From Portulaca oleracea (lineage: Eukaryota; Streptophyta; Magnoliopsida; Caryophyllales; Portulacaceae): 64,000 bases of DNA. Every line of letters starts with the position of its first letter. Positions within the stretch are counted from its first letter, which is position 1. Positions 56,889 to 64,000 of this stretch are shown one piece after another. The stretch covers positions 17,640,501-17,704,500 of the forward strand of contig CM055883.1 of NCBI GenBank assembly GCA_029582165.1. Direction: 5' to 3'. A model generated the notes under the pieces. That model was given only the letters and a program-made list of their open reading frames with translations. It was not told the origin of the DNA and made no database searches. Made by a program: the position numbers and the translations under genes.

Positions 56889-58260
56889 TGTTCGGTTGTA
56901 ATTTTTGTGGTTTTATAAGTTAGGGATGTCGGTCCACAGGGATGGGTGTGAGGCTTGATTAAGGTAATCGGTTCGTGTAAATGGGTTTTTCTCAAGTGCG
57001 GAAAGCGATAAATTATGTAAAGAAAGCATTTAAATCTAACCTAGACATGATAATAATAAAGAAAGCAATTAAAAGAAAGCAATAAAGAAAACACTCAAAG
57101 ATGAAAGCAATTAAAAGGCATGGATGAAGACAATGAATGAACAATGAAATTGGGAACGAGAAATTATACCTTTGATGACTAATCTTCAATAAACCTTCAA
57201 TCTACACTTGAATTTCCCCCGAACAAACAAGAAATTGTGGTTTGGATTACCAAGAATCCCCCAAATTCTCACTAGTAAGTAGAATTGGAGTTCCTTGACC
57301 CTCCTCCCCACTAAAAATGGAGTTGATGTGGCTAACCCTAGAAAGCTTTGAAATCAAGTCAACAATAGAGATTAGAGAGAGAGAGAGAGAGAGGAAGAGA
57401 GAGAGAAAGCTTGTAAAACTTCAATGAGAATGCTTGAAAGAAGAGTTTAATAACAATTGCAAGAAAACTTAAAGAAAGCTTGAAGAACAATGGAGAAAAC
57501 TTGAAGAACAATTAAAGAAAGCAATTAAATCTAATCTACTCCTAAAACTACCTAGGCTAATTGATTATTTAGATTAATACAAGTGGGTATTTATAGAAGA
57601 AGGAAAAATACTACCCAAAACCCTAGGACAAATCGCAGCACGCGCGTCTGCAGACAGAGTGGCTCGGGCGAGCCACCCTCTGGCTCGGGCGAGCCAGCGT
57701 TCTGGCGGGTGTTTTTGTTGCCCTAGAAGCCTGGCTCGGGCGAGCCAGCAGATGGATCGGGCGAGCCAGCGTTCTCGGCAGTTTTTCCCTGCCGACTTCA
57801 AACGCGCATAACTTCTTCATCCGAACTCCGTTTTAGGCCCGTAAGATATCGATGGAAAGCTCTCGGTGTGTACTTTAAGCTCCCAAAATTTCAGACCTAT
57901 CAGAGTTGTAACGAAGGAGTTATGACCCAAAGGGTGAAGGCACACGTATTTTAAACCTTTGAGTTTGTACCGTTCCCCTGTTTTGCGCCAATCTTGATAT
58001 GGAATTTCCGACTTCGGTTTGGCCTCGGCTCTCGGCTCGGGTTTACTTGGTTTGACTCGGATCTCAACTCGGGTTGACTTGGTTTGACTCGGGAAATAGC
58101 TCGGGATTCCCTAAAAACCTTCAATTAAGCCCAAACTTCTTCTAACTCCTTATTTTCCTACAAAACACCAAATCATTATATCTAATATATAAATAGGGGT
58201 TAAAACAAGCAAATATACCCTATGAAAGATAAGAAATTCGGCTCAGAATGAGGCCGAACA
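56889..58260 (-). repeat. 5' LTR of the non-autonomous element
   Basis: 1372 bp. Carries four copies of the TGGCTCGGGCGAGCCA hairpin core (about 57660-57770), one more than the 3' LTR, and a shorter GA repeat at 57375. Confidence 0.9.
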
Positions 58261-59226
58261 GCGTGACCGTGTGCACGGTACCTTCACCGTAGCTGCGGTC
58301 TCTCCCTGGATGATGCTGATTGCTGCTGCTGTTGCTTGCTGCGTAGCGAGTGCTACGACTAAGGTAGCGCCTGCTACCTGCTCCTGTCAATGCACAAAAA
58401 GTTCAAGTCCCAAAAATTATTATCACACTCATTTTTTTCATACTCCCTCACATTTAATCCATAATTTTCCAACTCTCAAACTCTCCTTTAACACTCAATT
58501 ATTTTCAAAACTTCACTCACTCACACATTCTTCCTTCACTCCAACTTCAATTTTTTTATTTTTTTCAACTCCAACTCTTTTTTTTTCATTTTTTACATCA
58601 TTTTCTTTCTTTTTTTTTTCAAACCTTTTTCTTTCTAAAACTAAAATTAATACCTCAATTACAAGAGAAAGAAATAAAGAAAAACCAAAAAGACTAGAAA
58701 AATAGGAAAACCTAAAGAAAGCTAAAAAGAAAAATTAAAGAAAAGAAAAAGGAGTAAAATTAGAAAAATGCAAAAACTAAAAGTTGGAATAAGAACTCAA
58801 GAATTATGGGGTGCCTCCCATAGAGCGCTTGTTTAAGTTCCCTAACTCGACCTAAATACTTACTTGATTCTTGGAATCCTCGGGACACAAACCAAAAACA
58901 TGATCAACCTTTTCCACCAGTTTCTCCTCCTCTTTTTCCCATGATTCTCAAGGAGGTTCATGAATGTCACGGGACACCCTTTCGGTAGCCAAATCATCCG
59001 CCTAGGATATTCGGGTAGCATTTCCTTTGGCTTTCTCCACCAACGTTTCCTTCTTCTCTTCCAACACCTTCTACCCTTGCGTAGAAACGAATCTCGCTTC
59101 CTCAAAAACTTAGTAGGCCACGAGGATATGGAAGTAGAAAGTAACTTCAATTTGGTGTTTGGTGGTTTACCGGGCCTAGGACCTTTGAAGATCAACTCGT
59201 TGACTTTGCTGCATTCAACATAGGTT
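58261..59226 (-). other. Interior of the Athila-like element, degraded
   Basis: 58261-58390 is GC-rich and reads ACCGTAGCTGCGGT and GTAGCGAGTGCTAC, similar in style to the 61781-63336 LTR. 58400-58790 is TC-rich low complexity. 58860-59195 (minus) encodes an Arg/Lys-rich frame that looks like an out-of-frame continuation after protease; no RT motif is present. Confidence 0.4.
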
Positions 59227-61590
59227 TCACTCAGAAATTTCCTTCCTCCATGGAATGATCTTCAGAGGATGATCATAGTGAATGTCCTCAAATTCACTTA
59301 GATTTGGATGTGAAACCCTTAGATATTTGATTTCTCCCCAATCATCGGGCTCAACTTCAAGAAAATAAGACTTCTTTTGGGGTTCATCTAAGATTCCTAC
59401 CACCGCATTGGCCTTAAAATGAGATTCTTTGTGGGATTTTATTCTTGAAGGGTCAATGTTAAATTCAATACGATCTCTACCCACATGAAGAGACAAACGA
59501 CCTCTTTTCACATCTATAATAGCTCCTGCGGTAGCCAAGAAGGGTCGACCAAGAATAATAGGATTTCTCCAATCTTCATTCATCTCAAAAATAACGAAGT
59601 CACAAGGGATAAGGAAACTTCCCACTTGAATCGGGATGTCTTCTAATATTCCCAAGGGCCTCCCAATACTCCGGTCCGCAAGTTGTAAATTAATAGTTGT
59701 AGGGGTCAAGTCATCAAGGTTCAACTTCTTACATATAGAGTGTGGCATGACACTCACACTTGCCCCCAAGTCACATAATGCATTATCAATCTTCATATCA
59801 CCAATTAAGCATGGAATAGAGAAATTACCGGGATAGGCTAGTTTCTCGGGACACTTGCTTCCTATAATGGCATTGCAACTAACCGTAAGATGAACGGTCG
59901 ACGACTCCTTGATTCTTCTCTTGTTTGCCAAAAGGTCCTTGAGATGTTTCTTGAATGAAGGGACCTCCGACATGGCATCTAGAAACGGAATATTAACTTG
60001 GAGCTTCTTCATCATCAAAATAAACTTGGAGAATTTATCATCATTCTCTTGTTGAACTAATCTTCCGGGAAATGGAACTGGAGGTCTATATGAAACGGGT
60101 TTCTCCAATGGATTTACATGAATATTCTCCCTCAAGACTTCCTTTCCATTCTCTCGTCTTTTCTCAATTTCTACCATCTCTTCCAACTCCTCTTTTTCCT
60201 CATTCTCGGCTTCATTAATCACAACATCATTCTCCTTTTCTTCAATCCTAGCCTGCTCAACTTCTAACTCCTCCTCTTCATTGCTATCCACCACAACTCC
60301 CTCATTCTCTCACAAAGGTCTCTCCTCCTCCACTACCATAGGTTCTTCAATTTTTCTTCCACTCCTTAGGGTAATAGCTTCAACTTGCTCCCCTTGGATG
60401 AGTTGAGGTTGAATGGGTTGAGAAGAATATATTTGTTGAGCAACTTGGGTAATTTGGGTTTCAAGGTCTCTAAGGCAAGCACCTTCACTTTCTTGATTAG
60501 CCACAACTTGTTGCAACAACTTTTCAATCATAGAATCTTGGGATGGTTGAGAAAATTGAGGTTGTGAGGTGGGTTGAGGCGAAAACTCTTCTTGAAAGCA
60601 TGCATGATGGCCACAGACTTAAGAAACAGGATCAAATGTAGGATTGGCAAATGTAGTATAACCAGGACCATAATCCTCATGAGAATGGGAATAAAGTTGG
60701 TTGGAATAAACGGCATTCACATGTCCCACTTGACGATACTCCACACATCGATGCTCGAGATGTGGGGCGGAAATGGATGCAATGGCTTGCATACCTCGGG
60801 CTAAGTTCAACTGGTTGGAAACTTCATCATTCACCATCTTCTTTTGCAAATCAAGGACGGTAGCCATTAGAAGCTTGATAGTGGGGTTGTGTTCCATGGA
60901 ATCATCCCCAATTCCTGAATTTTGGCCGCCTCCCCAACTAGGAACATTCTGAGATAGCTCATGAAGAAAAATATTAGCTTCCTCCGCAGTCTTCTTTAGG
61001 AACATCCCTCCGGAGGCATTATCAATAGATTCTCTAAGAGGACCACGGAGCCCATGATAGAAACGTTGAAGCAACATCCAATCCGGTAAATTATGATGAG
61101 GGCATTGTCGTTGAAGACTCTTAAACCTCCCCCAAGCGTCGAAAAGACTTTCTCCCGGCCCTTGCTTGAAACTTAAAATTTCTGCTCGAAGTCGGTGTGT
61201 CTCCTCCGCCGGAAAGAAACGGTGAAGAAAATCTCCTTTGAGTGCCTCCCATGAAGAATAAAAACCAGGCAGACATGTTTGTAGCCATATCTTTGTTTTC
61301 CCCGCAAGTGTGAGAGGAAAGAATTTCAACTTCAAAAATTCTGATGAAATCTTTGGAATGTGCATAAAGCTAATCCGGTCTTCGAATTTATCAATATGAG
61401 CAATGTGACTTCCAGCAGCATCGTCCCCATGAAACGGGTTTCTTTCGAAGACTTCAAGTAAGTGCGGCTTAAACTCAAACACAGCATCAGGTGGTAATGG
61501 TGGTAACGTGATCGGGTTGCCTCCCGTACCCGAAGATGGAACGATATATGAGAGAAGGGTATGGGGTGAATCAGCTTGGACTTCACCCAT
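59227..61590 (-). pseudogene. Athila-type gag-protease with two in-frame stops
   Basis: ATG at 61590. The gag capsid domain (PF03732-like) is clear: NPFHGDDAAGSHIAHIDKFE, LKLKFFPLTLAGKTKIWL, FLHRFFPAEETHRLRAEILS and QRFYHGLRG. The same frame continues through stops at 60619-60621 and 60307-60309 to the protease, whose active site reads CDLGAS (59759-59781), the D-L-G variant common in Athila/Tat-like elements; later IILGRPFLATAGAIIDV is the second protease block. The frame ends at 59227 without reaching RT. The single frame with two stops shows decay from one polyprotein. Gag would form particles and protease would cut the polyprotein. Confidence 0.85.
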
Positions 61591-61759
61591 TGGACTCGAA
61601 GCCTCCTACAATGCTCGATAGAACATTAGGGCGTACCTACATGCACCAACAAGAACCAATAGAAGCATCAAATTCATCGGGATTAGCACAAACTAATTTC
61701 TAGCGTGAAAGCAAACTCAAATAACCAAAAACCAAGCAACTAAAACTAGGGGCGCTGGC

Positions 61760-61777
61760 TCCCCGGCAACGACGCCA
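61760..61777 (-). other. Primer-binding site for tRNA-Asp
   Basis: Minus strand TGGCGTCGTTGCCGGGGA, three bases inside the LTR end, matching the tRNA-Asp site typical of Athila-like elements. Confidence 0.88.
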
Positions 61778-61780
61778 TTT

Positions 61781-63336
61781 TGTTGTAGAGCGGTTTGTAA
61801 GACCTCGGTTTTGTCGTTCTCTCTCAAGGAGCTGGCGGCCTTGGTCATAGGAACTAGGTCAATGATCGGGTTGAGATTACTAAGGTAAGGATATCGGTTT
61901 GAAAAGGCGGTCACGAAACAACAAATAGAACTAAGGTCGGTCAAGGAAAGGAAAATAAGCTTCGGAGGCCTTTCGGGATGCAAACGGGGATAAGAAAACG
62001 GGTTTTGCAACAAGGGAGTAACAAGAAGGGGAAACCAAATGGTAACTCCGTTAGAAAATACCCACCGGGCTTCCTCTTTCAAGGATAGTCCGGACTAACT
62101 TCCCCAAAGTCCATAGACAGACCCGGGGGAGTTAATGGAACGGAATTTCCTAGTTAGTTTCTATTCGCTTTCGCGAATTAGAATACTAACTATCCCAATT
62201 CCTACCTTCCAACAAGCATTGGATGTATTCAGGATGCTTTCGTACCCGAATACATCCCACTTGAGAGAAGGATGGGGTTGGGAAGTTGATTTCCTAACTA
62301 GTTACTCATTAATATTGCTAACCCAAATCTAATCACCCATTCACACCCTTAAATACCCTCTAACCCATAGGGTTTCTAGCCACTAATCATGATAAAAACT
62401 AAGCTAACAACTTCCAAACCAAACCTAAACATGACTTCTAACATCAAACAACCATAAACAAGCAAGAACAATGAAATAGCAAGCAAAACAATTAAGAACA
62501 AGCAAAGTAATTAGCAAAGTAATTAATAAAAGAGTTAAGGGAAGAGAATTGATTGAATCCCCAAATCTTCAATAATAAACACTAATCTCCAAAACCCTAT
62601 ATTAATCTTTCACTAATCACTCTCTAAAAGTCACTAATACAAAACTGAAATAATGTCCAAGTCTAACCCTACATAGGTCGAGTCTCCCCCTCCAAAAATC
62701 GCAGCAAAAGAGCTATTTAAACCCCCCAAAACAGTTGGCCAAAACGCAGAGTTTAAAGCCGAGAATGTCGCACAGCCAATAGGGGTCGCGCGCAACCACT
62801 TCGCCGCGCGCGATCGTAAAACCTTCGGGCGATTTTTCTCTTCGAGGCGTCGTGGCTACGGTGGCTCCGACCGTGGGTACGGTCTTTCTCGGACAACCTG
62901 AACTCCAACATACACCCACCGTGGCTACGGTGGCCATGACCGTGGCCATGGTCACACTCGACCTCCATTTGCACTCTGGGCGTAGCGGGTGCTACGCCAT
63001 TCGTAGTGGAGGCTACGGTCCAACTTCCCTTCCCTTTGTTCTTCCTTCTTTCCGAGGCATGTAACGCTCGATCCGAAGGTCGTAGCATGCGTTACTTCAG
63101 TAATCGGCACCAAAGGTCGGTAGTGTGGTCCCGGGTCGACTCCGTCTCGGTTTCCGGCTCGGCTCGGGAAATTGCCAAGAATGCTGTAAAAAGGCCCGTT
63201 TTGCTACGTTTTTGGTGAAAACTCCAAAATCTACAAAATAACCAAAAACACATTAAAAGCTATGAAATTAAACTACGAAACGAGTTAAAAGCCTAAGGAT
63301 TTAGGCGGTGTTTAGACACCAAATCGGGTCTAAACA
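61781..63336 (-). repeat. 5' LTR of the Athila-like element
   Basis: 1556 bp; on the minus strand it begins TGTTTAGACCCGATTTGG and ends CTCTACAACA, next to the primer site. Between 62850 and 63030 it contains palindromic words such as ACCGTGGCTACGGT and CATGACCGTGGCCATGGTCA. No 3' LTR copy is seen in the window. Confidence 0.75.
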
Positions 63337-63735
63337 GTGTACCCTAACAACGAGTTGATGAGGCTTCCTCATCCAAACCTTACCATACAAGAGCTCCCGA
63401 ATATTCTTTTCCTTCCTAACGTACCCATTCCACAACCTAACCCTATTCTCGACCAAGTTCCTTCGCTTCCTCATCATGAGGGTGGCGGGGATGATGCAGA
63501 AGGTCCCGCCGCCGCTTTTGATTTCCAAGATAATTTTAATTCTTTGCGTGCAGACCATGCCTCCCTTAGATCGTATTGTGAAAATGAGTTTGGTTATTTT
63601 CGAACCACTTCGGACCAAATTTTGCAAAACCAAACTCGTCTTTATGAGAGGCTAGACCTTCTTGACCAAGCCAACGCCGCCCAAGCTGCCGAACAAGTAC
63701 GCATGCTCGAAATGATGCAAGCGATGCGCGATTAG
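63337..63735 (+). pseudogene. Athila ORF1-like C-terminal fragment
   Basis: The plus-strand frame is already open at the LTR boundary (63337) and encodes a proline-rich part, an acidic/glycine patch (HHEGGGDDAEGPAAAFDF) and a long helical stretch (SLRSYCENEFGYFRTTSDQI ... LLDQANAAQAAEQVRMLEMM), then stops at 63733-63735. A helical, Gln-rich end followed by proline-rich sequence (PYPPSPPPP after the stop) is usual for Athila-type ORF1 proteins. The N-terminal part is not adjacent in this orientation. Family assignment is by style, not by a diagnostic motif. Confidence 0.45.
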
Positions 63736-64000
63736 CAGTTGAGCTACCCTCACCAATATCCTTACCCACCTTCTCCACCACCACCTCAGTGATTGTCCTG
63801 TTTTTCCCCTTTGTGCTAGTTTCTTCTTGTTTTATGCATTGAGGACAATGCTTTGTCCAAGCATGGGGGGGATAATTTGAAATTATGAGTTTGAGTCCTC
63901 ATCTTTGTATATGTGATTTTATTTTGTTTTTCTTTGCTTTTTGTTTGTTTTGTTTTAGTTTAGTTGTAGTTTAGTTTTTATTTCTTTAGTTTTAGTTTTA
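63736..64000 (+). other. 3' untranslated region with polypurine-like tract
   Basis: GCATTGAGGACAATGCTTTG (ACAATG-type inverted words) and then AAGCATGGGGGGGATAA at about 63861-63873; such G-runs follow the last ORF of Athila-like elements. T-rich sequence continues to the edge. Confidence 0.45.

Larger units (their letters stand above)
51649..58260 (-). mobile_element. Complete non-autonomous LTR retrotransposon (gag-like protein only)
   Basis: 6612 bp on the minus strand: 5' LTR 58260-56889, tRNA-Asp primer site, a 1.7-kb coding stretch, about 2 kb of non-coding interior and 3' LTR 53018-51649. The LTRs share TGTTCGG...CCGAACA ends (the 3' LTR outer end has a 2-base insertion) and are nearly identical. 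No protease, RT or integrase is present. Flanks GCAAG and GCGTG agree at only 3 of 5 positions, so the TSD is doubtful. It splits older minus-strand Athila-like sequence. Confidence 0.88.

Noticed and set aside
58271..58705. 144-aa plus frame with hydrophobic start
   Set aside because: Lies on TC-rich low-complexity sequence antisense to the Athila-like element; the tail is F/S-rich from poly-pyrimidine.
62713..63088. Frames rich in TVATV/HGHGH words in the LTR
   Set aside because: Derived from palindromic ACCGTGGCTACGGT-type repeats of the LTR on both strands.

Overview
The window is plant nuclear DNA from an intergenic, transposon-dense region. Evidence is the plant-type Ty3/gypsy (chromovirus and Athila-like) and Ty1/copia retrotransposons, many MITEs with intact target-site duplications (TSDs), and one intron-containing plant-specific RING gene. 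An angiosperm is near certain and a eudicot is likely; the lineage cannot be fixed from sequence alone. Most long open frames are chance frames in repeats.

Layout. 1-2.0 kb: 3' end of a gypsy element (gag end, protease, 3' LTR) with no reverse transcriptase, inserted in a LINE ORF1 fragment. 2.5-9.8 kb: AT-rich DNA with foldback MITEs, a LINE ORF2 remnant and a palindromic tandem repeat. 10.1-11.5 kb: the one convincing host gene, a two-exon BOI-type RING E3 ligase on the minus strand. 12.3-28.7 kb: one old copia element with matching ends and a near-identical TSD, opened by three MITEs in TA repeats, a minus-strand solo LTR, a 5.2-kb plus-strand LTR and a MITE in its 3' LTR. 29.2-32.8 kb: chromovirus-type solo LTR. 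33-41.5 kb: Helitron ends, hAT and Stowaway MITEs, a long-TIR element carrying a 168-aa frame, and a gene 3'-end fragment. 41.6-49.5 kb: a younger gag-only chromovirus relative of the solo LTR, with near-identical LTRs, cut off at 49,473. 49.5-63.3 kb: minus-strand Athila-like material (LTR, tRNA-Asp primer site, gag-protease, ORF1), split by a complete non-autonomous element (51.6-58.3 kb) that codes only for a gag-like/acidic protein. 63.3 kb to the end: plus-strand coding tail resembling an Athila ORF1 C-terminus.

The functional theme is non-autonomy. No element here keeps an intact reverse transcriptase, yet two have near-identical LTR pairs, so they probably moved recently using proteins from elsewhere. 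The most unusual signals are a copia primer site matching a tRNA-Ile anticodon arm, palindromic leader repeats in that element, LTRs that begin with a copy of the polypurine-tract region, repeated hairpins in a second LTR family, and the long-TIR element with an apparent captured frame.
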